64,000 nt of DNA from Erythrobasidium yunnanense (lineage: Eukaryota > Basidiomycota > Cystobasidiomycetes > Erythrobasidiales > Erythrobasidiaceae). Both the position numbers and the translations under genes were made by a program. Shown here one piece after another: positions 10,953-23,500 of this stretch (positions are counted from its first letter, which is position 1; every line of letters begins with the position of its first letter). The DNA is taken from the NCBI GenBank assembly GCA_001600175.1, contig BCJC01000003.1, forward strand, positions 372,001 through 436,000. Reading direction: 5' to 3'. The notes beneath the pieces were generated by a model, which had not been told where the DNA came from, did not search any database, and saw only the letters and a program-made list of their open reading frames with translations.

Positions 10953-13900
10953 ATGTCTAACAAACGTCAACAAGATCAGGATTGCGATAAAGACACAGCT
11001 GGCCCATCAAGAGCGAAAAGAACCAAAATGGCAGAGACGATGCCAGCGGAGCTGAGTCAGCTCTGCCTGGCATCACTGGGACTCCCTATTATGATGCTGG
11101 ACGCAGACGAGATGCTGGTGTATGCCAACGAAGCCGTTCATAAAGTACATCCCGTCCTCCGAGCTTCTTCTGGGCGAGTCGGCGACAAGCAATACCATGT
11201 TGCGGATCTCATCAAATGTGCAGCCTTTGATCAATTCGACATATCTACATCGTATCTCGGTAGAGACACCGCCGGCGAGCGGGCTTTCTCCTTGAGCCAG
11301 ACGTTCTCCGACAGCACAACGAAGGGACACTCCGTATACAACGATAATCTGCGTCAAGCTTCGCAATGCCAGCCTCTGATCAGGCTGCAGAACGAAACAG
11401 ACCACCATATCTGGTGGAAGGCATTCATATCCAATTTTCCAACGGAGAACGAGCGGAGTCACTACTACTCCATAGTTCTGATCAGCACGGAGAATAGGCA
11501 CGGTCATGCGAATGTCCAGGCGCCGGAGCCTTTGACTCCTGCCTCGAGCGGTTTAGCGAGACCACCGATCCAGCGCAAAATATCGGAACCTGTACGCGTC
11601 CCGGCAGACATTTCAAGCCTTACAGAGAGGGTCGCAGACCCAGAGGGAATGTTAGAAGAGCTGGAGAATGGCTTTCCAAAGGACTTCTACAAGTCTGCAG
11701 TCGAGAATATGCCGCAAATCATGTTCTGTACAGACAAGCAAGGAGTCGTGACATATCTCAATCCACAATGGTACAGATACACGGGCTGGCCCATCAACGG
11801 AGGCTCGCCAGAGCTGTGGGCGGATGTGTACGTCGCCCTTAATTGCTTGTTCTAGCCTATAAAGACACAAGCTGAAGTTCTTCGGCAGCATCTGTCCAGC
11901 CGACGTTGACCAAGCTGTCGTAGCTTACGGTGCTGCCGTCCGGGAAGGCCGCGAGCTAGAGCTGCAATACCGTGTGAAAGCTGCTGACGGCTCCTTCGGC
12001 TGGATGCTTCTCAGAGGTACATGTATACGCGATCCAGCGACAAGCAAGATCACGGGATATGTGTGTACGTTGACACAAGGGAACGATCTTATCAACGCTC
12101 GGTCGGAAGCTGTGCAAGCTAGGAAATACATCACTACGGTGCTGAAGTCGTCAGGGCTGGCGCTACTGGTAGTAAACTTGCAAGGAACAGTCATGCTGTA
12201 CGAGGGAGATGTACCAGCGCTGGAGGGTATCGGAGTCAGCCCTGAAAACCTGCTCAATCAAAGGCTAGACAAAGTATGGCCGCACCGAGAATGCAATGTG
12301 CAAGTCGAGCGTATGCTTGCTGCATATGTACGTGAAGCCATACATGCTCATTCGCTCCATAAGCTGATCTCTTCCTTCGACATCGCAGCAATCTACCAGC
12401 GTCGCAGAGCAGGAGTTTTGCGCGTCCTCGAATGGGTTACACTTCCGATATCGTCTGTCTGCCATTTATGAGACGCAACAGGACGCTTCCCAAGCGATGT
12501 CGGCAGTCGCAATCGTTTGCACAGATATAACCGCCATGGTCAATGCAGAGCTAGCTCTGCGCAAAAGTCAGGAAGAACGTGCAGCCCTACTCGTTAGCGA
12601 AAATGCAGCCAGAGTGCGTGCTCCTCGGCTTCGACACTCTTGCATAGAGCTTAACATTGATCTTTCGACAGGAAGCATCACGTCTGAAGACGGCATATGT
12701 CACATCGCTCAGTCATGAAATTCGTACTCCAAGTAGGTGCTTTGCATTCGACTTCGATATTGAGCTAACTCAAGCGGCTATTTTCAGTAAGCGGAATGAT
12801 CGGTATCAGTGAACTGCTGCTGTCAGATCGCGACCTGCAGCCGAAGCAAAGAGAGCTAGTTCATAAACAGCTACAAGCGGGCGAAATGCTACTGCAGCTG
12901 GTGTCTATGGTCCTCGACATCGGCAAAATGGAAGCCAACAAGCTGGAAATCGAAAAGGCACCCTTCTACCTGAAAGATCTCCTGAACAGCTTGGACATCT
13001 TTGCCAGCTTGGCAGCAGCCAAGAAAATACACTTCACTCGCAATATACTGTCACCAGGTGGTACATACCTTGTAGGCGATAAACTCAGATTGGCGCAGGT
13101 ACTATCCAACTTTATATCAAAGTAAGTCCTTTCTTTTTGCCTGATATCTAAGATGCTGAAGCAGTAGCTTGCAGCGCGATCAAGTTTACGAGCACAGGCG
13201 GCGTCACCCTGACGGTCTCGATTGCAGAGGAGGCCAGCAATCCCGTATTATTGTGCGAGGTCGTAGACACAGGCGTTGGCATAGATGCTGCGACGGTTCC
13301 ACACCTCTTTCAGCCCTTTCATCAAGCAGATGTGTCGACGGCTCGTCTGTATGGCGGCAGCGGCCTTGGTCTGTCCATCGCCAAATCAGTATGCGCTGCT
13401 ATACATAGTCTGAAAGATCTAGAGGCTGACAGATGATGTGGGTTTACAGCTTACGGAGCTCATGAATGGCTCCGTGCTCTTCGATTCAACGCTAGGCGTT
13501 GGCACCAAAGTCAAATTGCAGATTCCCCTTGAAAAGGGCCCTCATAACGAGGCGGCTGTACCCACGGCTTTCGAGCGTCGCAACTCCACCTCGTCCGAGC
13601 GCAGCGTCATGCGGATACTTCTGGTTGAAGATAACAAGTGAGGCCAATAAGTTTCCCTCCTTGCCTTGGAAAAAGACTGACTCAAATACCGTAGACTCCT
13701 GCAAGACATCTACGCTGCACTCATCACGAGGATGGGTTTTCCGCTTCTCACCGTTGCCGGCGATGGCCAAGAAGCTCTTGCATGCGTTGAAGCTCAGCCT
13801 TTCGATCTGGTCCTCATGGACATCGAGTTGCCGCAGATGACTGGTCCCGAGTAAGTCCACAACTCTGTGATAATGTCTCTCTTTCTCTTCCTAATGACTA

Positions 13901-14098
13901 TGTGCAACACAAAGGGCTGTCGCGATAATCAGGCAACATCCGAAACCGGCAATCCGTAATCTTCGAATCATAGCTCTTACCGCAAATGCTATGGCAGGGG
14001 ATGAAGTCCGGTTCCTGAATATGGGAATGAATGCATACCTTGCAAAACCAGTTCGCGCGTCAGCGCTGGAGCAGGCGATAATAAAGCAGCTGTTTTAA
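10953..14098 (+). CDS. Hybrid histidine kinase with PAS domains and receiver
   Basis: Cytosolic two-component sensor kinase that autophosphorylates on His, passes the phosphate to its own receiver Asp and then to a phosphotransfer protein. At least seven introns. Domain order: an N-terminal PAS-like region (LPIMMLDADEMLVYANEA); a clear PAS/PAC (MPQIMFCTDKQGVVTYLNPQ, then YRVKAADGSFGWMLLRG); a third PAS-like segment (SSGLALLVVNLQGTVMLYEG); a HisKA H-box SLSHEIRTP split by an intron near 12731; an N-box reading FISNAIKF across the 13122-13176 intron; G1 box DTGVGI; and G2 box GGSGLGLSI. The receiver has RILLVEDN, phosphoacceptor Asp in LVLMDIELP, ALTANAM, and Lys in AYLAKPV. No membrane segments are seen, so sensing is probably intracellular. 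All catalytic boxes are intact. It is convergent with the M16 protease gene, about 170 bases apart. Confidence 0.93.
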
Positions 14099-14264
14099 GT
14101 TGCAGGAACCCTTGGTAGTCTGTAGCATTTGTATTAACGAGTTGCAGCAGCTAGATTGACATTGCAGATTTCGCATTCGTATAGTATAGCATCACGGCTT
14201 TCGGCATCCTTTTGTACATAGACTACTTAGATCGGTAGGAAGTTGGTACGGAATGTGTGCAGCA

Positions 14265-17200
14265 CTATGCATCCTTCATTTCGATGTCGCTGCCCTCCAC
14301 CTCACTCCAGCTTTCGGTGCTTCCCTCTGATCCCGATTCGTCCCCATCTTCGTCGGCGCCCGACGAGATATCCAGAACGGTGACATCGAAGCCGATAACT
14401 TCGAGCTGCTTCTGAATATCCGTTGACTTGCTTGCCGAGGTCGCCACAGCGGCGATGCTGGTTTCGGACTGGAAGATGGGCATCAACCATTTCTCGATGA
14501 CCCTCTTCACTTCCTTCTTGGTGACGGTCTGCGTATTGATTCACGATTAGACGATTGCGCGCGGTGCCAGGCCGTATCGTGCATGACTCACTCCCGCCTT
14601 CGCTAGCAGGTCGCGCTGATAACTCTGAGGAACGCCCTTCAAAACCTGGCTGATCCATGATGTTTCAGCAGAGTCGGAAAGCGTTGACATTTGATTGGCA
14701 GTGCTGAAGGCCAGCTCGCTCTTAGCCGCTTCTATCATCAAGTCGTCTAAGGGCATCTGCAAGTGACTCCGTTCAGCCCAACGCCTCGACACACAACTCC
14801 GGCGACTTACATAGCTTCCGTCCATCATACTTTGCATGGCTTTTCGAGCAGCGACATATGCTGCAGCGCAATCTGTTGTCAGTAGAAAAATGTACAGAGC
14901 TCAGATGAGCTCACCTTGAGCGCAGTCCGGAGACCGATAGACCTGTCAGGTAATGATGGTGTGTTAGCATCTGATTCACTCAAACGAAGGAAAGCACTTT
15001 ACCCTAAAGTACGTAAATCCGCGTTCGACATCGCTGACGATATTGGCACCGTATGCCAGACCTGCTCCGCGGATGCTCTTCCACAAAAGACCTTCAAGAG
15101 CATTGAGCGCGGCTCTTGCTACCATAAGCGCTGGCAAATCAGGATGTGTATATGAGTCGGGTCTTTCGTTGCAGCACCTTTCCGTTAGCATGCTGTGATT
15201 ACTTGGAGAAGTACTCGCAACGTACCCTTTGGCAATGTGACAGCTGAAGGAAGATTCGATGCTGGCCAGCGGCACTAATGTGGCTTTCTTTGCTGGCGAC
15301 CGGCCCAGATCAGATAGAAGCTGGCTCCCGTAGACTACGGGCGCAAGTTGCGTATGCTGAAGTGGCTTGAAATTGTCTCGCCAGGCAGATAAAGGATTCG
15401 CCAGAGAAAGGACATCACCAGCGACAGCGATGCGAATGCCATTGCTGGAGGTCACTGGAACATAGAGTGATCAATTAGCCACCCAACGTAAGAGCTCGGA
15501 ATGCTTACAAGCATCGCGTAGCTCCTTCATATCCTTGACCACTGCCTCTGGGTCGGACGCGAATCTTTCGACTATTGCCGGACTGCTTTCTAGCCTTGAC
15601 AGCAAGTTTACGGCCATTGCCGAGCTGTGTGCCGGATCCTGAGTAAGCTGTCTGAAGACAGACGTAGCCACACCTGACCCTTCTCTCTTTTCAGCGGGTA
15701 AATTCTGTACGAGCTTCTTGGCTATAATGCGGAGTCTGGCAAGGTTCATTAGCTTGGCGGGCCACACAGTATCTTGAAGTGCATAGCGCTTACCGCGATA
15801 CGTCGAACTCGCTCGAGTATAGAAGGTCCCGCAGCCATCTGATGGCTGTCTCGTATTTGTCCTTCTCGACCTTGATATGCACTTCCAGCTGTTCACTAAT
15901 ACCGCTCCCGAAGTTGATATTGTAGTCTACAGTCTCTGCATCTAAAAGCTTGACAACGTCCTCGTATCCGACCTTGGTACCGTCCGATCGGATCAGAGGA
16001 AGCGAATGGAAGCTGGTCAGATAGAGGTGGAGTAATTCCGTCTTGGCCTTCAGCTTTGCAGCGTTCAGGTAGATGGAGACTTCGATAAAGTTTGATTGTA
16101 TATCTGCATCCAGAATAGAGCATCATTAGCTCGCTTATGATGTCGATTGGACGCTCATCTACTTACGCTCGAATTGCAGGAAATAGGGTAGATCCGCTTT
16201 ATCTTTGCTGATATGTTGCTGGATCTCGTTGTCGAACTTCGCAGGATTGGTCCCGCCGCTTGCGCTCTTCACATCGATCCATCGGATGCCATTGACGTCT
16301 GGTATCTTGAAGCTGCTCAACATTTCCGACGGAATATCTCGGTCATTCTCTTCTTGTGCGTGCTTGACTTTATCTGCAATCTTCTTTAAGCCATCTTCTC
16401 CCAGTCTGGCCTTAGTCTGTTCCAACCGATCGGCCGTTTCTTTTTCTAGCTTGTCAGCAAGCTTTGACGAAGGCTTGCCGATAATCGTAAGAGAGGACTT
16501 GTTGAGATAGTATCTAGATCGACGTCAGCCCGGTGATACCTGTGTCACTGGAGGAGCATTTGCCTGACTTCCTAAGCAGATCCGCCCATTGTTGACCGCT
16601 CCAAGATAGAAGCTCCTTGAAGCGCTTCATATCATCAAGTGATTCGGGCAGGTCTTTGCCATCTTCTGCACCGAAGAGGAAGTCTGATAGAAGGGCGGTT
16701 GTTAGGGCATCCGAGGCGTCTTTCTCAAGCGTATTCAACAGCTATTCAGAGTCAAGCCAGTCAGCATCGCGAGTATCAAGCTAGGGAGTGTAGTCAACGT
16801 ACTCTCCTCTGCTCTCGATTGAGCACCATATGCATTCTTTCCATGTCGACACCTTGGTCCACTACATCCTTCAATACTTTCTTCACTTCTGCCTCGACGC
16901 TATCCAGTTTCTCAGAGGGTACAGATTGCAGATTGAGGTTGATGACCGTTGTATACTGATCGGAAGTGTCGAATCCAATATCAGTGGCGTACGGCTCATC
17001 GATTTCTACGAGTGCCTTCTGCAGTGGAGAGATTGCAGAGTCGCTGAGGTACGCATTCAGGATGTCGATGGCCTTGTCTGTCAGGTAGTCACCAGCAGGT
17101 ACTCCGACCCATGAGAGAGAGACTTCACCCATGCCTAAATTACGTATGATCAGCGAGTCAGAACATATGCGCAGATCCAAAATCACTGACTTTCGTCCTT

Positions 17201-18720
17201 CTCGGGGAATTCGACCACTTCTGTCCTATCTTTCGCGATATGCGGAGGGTTGCTGCTTGGAGTTTCGACAAACGGCCGCTTCCATCCCTCCGGTTTCCTT
17301 CCCTTGTCCTGGTTGTGCTTGATGATAGAAGGCTCGACCTCGTCTTGCAGGACCTTCAACAGCTTCTCCGGATCGATTTTACCTGTTGCGAATAAGCATA
17401 GATTGTGAGGAAGATAATAGCTTCCATGGTAATTTCGAATTTGATCGATGTTTAGAACACGAAGAGCGTCCATCAGACCACCCGTCTCGCTTCGGTAGGC
17501 GCTTCCTTCGGGATACAGCGCTCGTTGCTGCTGCAACGCCATGACAGAGAATGGCAGATTCTCTCGACCTTGCATCTCGCTGTACACCACGCCTGTGTCT
17601 TCGCCTAAATGGTTTTCAACCAAATCTGTAAGCGAGGTCGCTAAGTTTGGCTGTTCTAACATACCTTTGCCATTCAAGCTATAGACTTCGGTAGTGAAGC
17701 CTGCGTCCGTCAACGTTCTGTGCGGCTTGCATCAGCGAGCTGCAGGATACCGACAGAAAGGTCAACCTACGGATAAAGCACATGATCTAGATAGACTGTG
17801 TAGTATGATGCATTAACATATGTCAAGAAGCAGAAACAACTTCACCTCACTTGGTAAGATGCGTAAGAAACCTTCTTCTCCTGCCGTTGTGATTGTGTAG
17901 GTCGTATTCCTGGCATAACCGCTTTAGTTTGGCCCCGTTGCGGCCCAGAGAACATAACCTACGTCGTATCTGTCCATGCATTTGTACCTATAAAGCTCAG
18001 AAACCCTAGTCAGTCATCAGTCCTTTTAGCACCTCCAAAGGCCCTAACCTTGCGCGAACGCCCGATTCGCCAGCGAGTCCAGCACACCCTGCACAGCACA
18101 ACGTCAATGGCATGCACACTAGCGTCGCTGAGGCATATAGACCTTGTAAGGGTACTTCTCCGAGCCCAAGAAGACCAAACTGTGATGCAGGGTGAAGAGA
18201 CGTCAGCATGCAATGCCGTGAAGATGGTCGTTTGCGAACTAACTGCTCGAGTGTATGCGGACATCCTGAATCGTTGAAGATCTCTGTTGCGACCGAAGCG
18301 TAGAGGTTGCATAAAGGGCCTAATTGCACGATCACACTGGCAATGTCAGTCTCTTGTCTATTGCATTCTTCTTTCGATGAAGGCGGTATATGCACCCTCT
18401 ACATCGATGAGAACGACTCGAAGTCCGGTTTTGTCGCTTGTATACTTGCTGACCGTTATGGGCTGATTGTACGATTCTTGCAGCGATACTGGACCCGCAG
18501 AGAGCGTAAAGTTGCCATATGATTTCGGAAGATTGAATGAAGACGTCGATGCTGCCGCTGCCGCTCCTCCTGCTGGAAGTGAAGTCGATGATGCGGCCAT
18601 CCTGGATCCTGCAATTCTCGACAAGGGTACCGGTGGGCTCAAGGGTGAAGCTGAAGAGGCACAGATCTTGCTCTGTGCTCGCACTTGATGACTGGCTGCA
18701 CGAAATGAGCGTGCTAGCAT
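14265..18720 (-). CDS. M16C-family zinc metalloprotease (yeast YOL098C-like)
   Basis: Large inverzincin-type metallopeptidase of about 1000 residues in many exons. After the N-terminal beta strands, exons spell EGPLCNLYASVATEIFNDSG, then HTLEH, then LVFLGSEKYPYKG. The second His of the HxxEH zinc motif is created by splicing (CA at 18245-18244 joined to T at 18179). Further family blocks are EMQGRENLPFSVM, YPEGSAYRSETGG, YYLPHNLCLFATGKI, VSLSWVGVP and YYLNKSSLTIIG. The C terminus is acidic (GADEDGDESGSEGS), with stop at 14265. The first 40 residues are rich in Arg, Ser and Ala without acidic residues, like a mitochondrial presequence, with a second Met at residue 41 that could give a cytosolic form. 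Substrate unknown; presequence or peptide degradation is possible. Confidence 0.9.
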
Positions 18721-19259
18721 TCACAAACGGCTCCTACGCTTTGCGATATTTGGTGGGCAACAAAGGCGAAGAGCAACGAGACCGCAATGATATGGCAAGC
18801 AAAGCAGGCCTACAGTATTGCCTGACGTACATTCGCGCCAATACTGTCACCTTCAAGCGGCCCAGATACACACTCGAATCTATCAGCAGGCCCCCACGCT
18901 CGACAAATACTTCACAGAGCTCCATTCTGGCGATCGACTGTACTGTAGAACGATATGTGAGACGTCTAATCACCTCCACCTTCAAGGAGCAAGACCCTAC
19001 GGTCTACTCTGTTTGGCCCCGACTATGAGAAGCGTCTGCATCGCGCAAGCAACTACCGCTACCCATAGATGCCTACCAGAGACGATGACAGTTAGGTGGC
19101 CGCAGGTGCAGTGACTTATGTTCTCATCACTTGCATGCCGAGACTAATCGGGTTGTAAAAGCTGGCTGTGTTGCAGCAGACGGCAATAAGAGAGCATTTC
19201 ATCTCAATCGCAGCCATAGATGAAAAGGACTCTGCCGAATCGCGCGGCTTGCAAGACTG
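18721..19259. other. Upstream region of the M16 protease gene
   Basis: This is non-coding by inspection, with a few short frames in both directions but no family likeness. It probably includes the promoter of the minus-strand protease. Confidence 0.4.
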
Positions 19260-19763
19260 CCGACAATTCGACTTCGCATCTTCACACGCCGGGCTGTCAG
19301 GACCAGTTACGTACGGCCTGATACAGTCTCGATGCTGTGATCGGGCCTACGAAGTGTATGAACGCTCTATGTGCACCCTGTGCCAGGTGCTTTACTACAC
19401 ATACAACGCCCTCAGTAGTGCCAGGTTGGTGCAAGCCGACTGTCTGCTAGAAGGCCTTCCGGCATTGTATTGCGGCCTGGTGTCTTCCCAGCTTCAAGGG
19501 CATGTTACCTCCTGCAATCGTAAGAAGATGACGAAGTGGCTCAGTCTGGTCGAATCGACATGGGCGGCCCCAAGATTGTAGAACTCTGCCTATCTTTCAG
19601 CCCATCCTTCCTGCTGGGCCCAGCATGCTGGGACTACCGACACCATGCTTGGGAACGGTAACAACAGGCATACAGAGTGCAATGATCACTGTATGAACTG
19701 CCGAATTCGAGCAAAACAGAGTAAAAAGTTGTGTGCCGAAGCACGTCCTATCTGACTACCTGT
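19260..19763 (+). repeat. Dispersed approximately 0.5 kb repeat, copy 2
   Basis: Inverted partner of 10257-10745. The conserved edge (CAGGTAGTCAGATAGG read on the minus strand) lies at 19763. The plus strand carries the counterpart open frame, with LLEGLPALYCGLVSSQ and the same end STWAAPRL, stopping at 19581. Similarity fades near 19260. Upstream of the shared block the two frames differ in length and composition, so conservation of a protein is not proven. Confidence 0.75.
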
Positions 19764-20569
19764 GGACGGGATTGCACCTCAGTACCGGAAGTATTGTACA
19801 CTTTTGGCTTTCCATCGACCCTCTGCCTTGAGCAGAGGCTCGCGTCGCATGTCGATGACAGCAACTCTGCTTCCAATTTACGCTATGGTCAGGCCTGACC
19901 CGACGAGCGGAAACATTAGCGCGTTCAGCTGATACTTCTCTGCGTCCACCAGGCAACTCCTCAGCATGTATGCTATGCGATAGCTTTGACCGACCACAGA
20001 GGCAAGCTCATCTGTAAGATACTCATCCTATGCCGATTGCTCCATGTATTGATTGAGATTGTTGCAATGACTCTCTCCAGGCAGTGTACTACCGAATGCG
20101 TGCACATCCTACTTAACTGATCGGACCTGATTTTGCGAGTCATAGTTTGCGCGTGGTCTGTCCATGAGTGACTCACGCACGAGACTTGGTCGGTGACTGG
20201 CGTAGTGACAGTGTGAACGCTCTTGCTTTTTCTCTCGAGAAGCTGGAGTCACTCTCTCGCTGGCGCCTACCGTCGCCCAGGTCTAGCCGATTCTATGCGG
20301 TGCGTGCCGGGGTTAGCAGAGATGCCGGCAGGGGACTTAACCCCGCCTTATCTGCTCTGGCCGAATTTTTTAATCAGCTAGCTAGTGCACACTTCGTGAA
20401 GGAGAAGTGATGAGACGAGTTCATCGCTGCTTCCAACTCGTTCTGACTCAAATTCTTGTCATCAGGAGGACTGACTTGACCTTGAGTTGGCGGAAAGCTT
20501 TTCTTTTCATTACGAACTCCTCTTTGGACAGCATCCATTTCTCTATAGTCAAGAGCCAGCTCGCGAAGG
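19764..20569. promoter_or_regulatory. Upstream region of the PDR transporter gene
   Basis: About 0.8 kb without a recognisable gene. It probably carries the promoter of the ABC transporter. I could not confidently identify PDRE or AP-1 sites by eye. Confidence 0.4.
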
Positions 20570-23500
20570 ATGTCGCGTTCTGCAGCGGCCCCTTCAAGCA
20601 CTGCATTAGCTGGCGTAGGGCCAGATATTCAGTCGTCTGTTATGCGCCAGCAGCACGGCGAAGACAACAATGAGGCCACTGCTGTTCATACACCCGCTAC
20701 CTCGACAGCTGGTTCAGACGAAGATCGAGCAGCCTCAAGGTTGAATGGTGATAATAACGATAAAGATGTGAAAGCAGAATTCCCGAATGGAAAGCAGCAC
20801 GATAACATCGTCGTCAATGAAAGAAACGCGGGCCAGATCGATACAGGCGATGCACACATGTATATTCGTGACGAAGTTAACGTCCAAGCTGCAAAGGAAG
20901 AGTTTGCGAACCTAGAAAAGAAGATCTCGCGAAGAGGCAGTCTACTGAGACAGCAATCCCGTGCAAGCTCGAAAGGTACAAAGGAGCCGGCTTTCGACCC
21001 AGAGAAGGGAGGAGACGTAGGAGAGGAGTTTGATCTGCTAGATTTTCTCGTGGGCAGCCATCCTTATGGTTATCGACGACATTACTCATGCATTTCTTCC
21101 CAAATTGGTAGACGACCAACGATCTTGGCAAACACCCGGACACAGGGTTCAAGTTCAAGGGTACGCTGCACTACACAGGCTCTCTCACTTCGGATTTCCC
21201 TAACATGCGACTCTGTTGATAGCTTTGGGAGTTACATGGGAAGACCATTCTGTAGTCGGAGCAGGCGGCATGAAGCTCAACATCAGAACCTTTCCAGACG
21301 CTTTCAGTGCGTTCACTTCACTGCAGTATTTGCGTTCAGAGCTGACTAGCCCTTCTTGTCACAGAGGAGCTAATGTACGTGTCCAAGGCATGCGGAGGCA
21401 TCTCTAGAGTATTCACACTATTTTTACAGCTTCGCACCTATTATGCCGATTCTCATGAAGATGCCCAAGTTTGCACCTAAGCCGAAGACTCTGCTTCACA
21501 ACTTCAACGGTATTGTAAAGCCAGGCGAGATGTGCTTGGTTCTTGGACGACCAGGTAGCGGATGCAGTACTTTCTTGAAGACCATCTCGAACGAAAGAGA
21601 AGGATATCTCGACATTGGAGGCCGCGTGGAATACGAGGGCATCGAAGCCACTGAGTTCAAGAAGATCTACAGAGGAGAGGCCGCTTATAACCCGGAAGAC
21701 GATGTCCATCTACCAACTTTGACTGTCGCGCAGACTCTCAAATTCGCGCTGTCCCTCAAGACGCCCGGAAAGCGTTTGCAAGGGCAGAAGATTGGCGATT
21801 TCAAGGAGGATGTAGCAGATCTGCTACTCCGTATGCTCAATATTCCGCATACCAGGAATACTCTGGTCGGTAATGCAGAAGTCAGAGGTGTGTCGGGAGG
21901 AGAGCGCAAAAGAGTGTCCATCGCCGAGATGATGGCTGTCCGGCCAGCCGTAAGTTATCAGCTTTCGTACAATCTGATGAGAGCTTAGCCATGATTCTCT
22001 TCCTTCACAGATTGCAAGCTGGGACAACTCCACTCGTGGCCTAGACGCCTCAACCGCCCTCGATTATGCCAAGTCGCTTCGAATTCTAACCGATGTTTTC
22101 AAAACGACATGCTTCGTATCTCTCTATCAAGCCGGAGAAGGTGTCTACGAGCAATTCGACAACGTGCTCATCATCGATGATGGACGCGAAGTCTACTTCG
22201 GACCCAGAGCGGAAGCCCGTCAATATTTCGTATCCCTGGGCTATGCAGATCTTCCGCGACAGACAACAGCAGACTATCTCACCGGATGTACCGATCCTAA
22301 CGAAAGACGATTCCAACCTGGCAAAGATGCATCAAACGTGCCTTCCACATCTGAAGCTCTAGAAGCGGCTTTCAAGAAGTCGCATCACTACAGCAATATG
22401 CTGGCTGAGCGCAAGTCGTATAAGGATAGCCTGGCGAACTCCCCAGTCCGGCAACAAGCTTTCCAGGACGCTTTCGTGGCCGAGAAGCGGAAAGCTGTAC
22501 CTAAGAAGTCTCCTTACACAGTCTCCTTCGCCACACAAGTATGGGAATGCACAAAACGGACTGCCCTTCTCACATGGCAAGACAAGCTTGGTCTATACGT
22601 CTTATACTCAACCTCCTTGATTATCTCCCTGATTGTCGGCTCCGTAAGTGCACTCTCGTGCGGCAGGGTAAAGCGTGTACTGATTCTCTCCTCCTCATTA
22701 TACAGTGCTACCTTAACCTGCCTCAAACAGCTGCAGGCGCTTTCACTCGTGGAGGTGTCCTTTTCTTGGCACTTCTCTTCCCAGCTTTCACCGCTTTCTC
22801 GCAGCTACCAACACAAATGATGTACGCTCTGCTAAATCGTTTGATATTCCACTGACTGACGCAGCCACTTGCTTTGATAGGGGACGACCTATTCTATGGA
22901 GACAATCTGGGTATACTCTCTTCAGACCTGCAGCTTATGCCTTGGGAGGTATAATAGCCGACATTCCCTTTGCAATCACGAACAATCTTGTCTTCTCCCT
23001 TCCTATCTATTTCATGACCGGCCTTTCAAGATCAGCTGGAGCCTTCTTCACCTTCTACCTCTACGTAGTCTTCGGTTACCTGTCGCTGGCCACCTTCTTC
23101 AGGTTCTTGGGTAATCTATGTTCGTCGTACGATGTAGCCGCTCGTCTGGCAGCTGTCATCGTTTCGATCTTTGTACTTTACTGCGGCTACCTTATCCCAG
23201 TCTTCAGCATGAAGAGGTGGCTCTTCTGGTAAGTTAATGACCTGGCCTCCTACGGTGAACAAGCTGAGAAATGATCGTCAGGCTATATTACATCAACCCA
23301 ATTCAGTTCGGTTTCTCCGCTATCATGGTCAACGAGGTAAGCTGTCGACCGAAGGATGGTGTTGATACCTAGCTGATTCTCAACATGTGCCACAGTTCAA
23401 GCGCATCAACTTGGAATGTGTCGGTCCCTACATCGTACCGAACGGTGCCGGTTACCCTGCCACTCTCGGTGACAATCAAGTCTGCACGCTTTCTGGCTCT

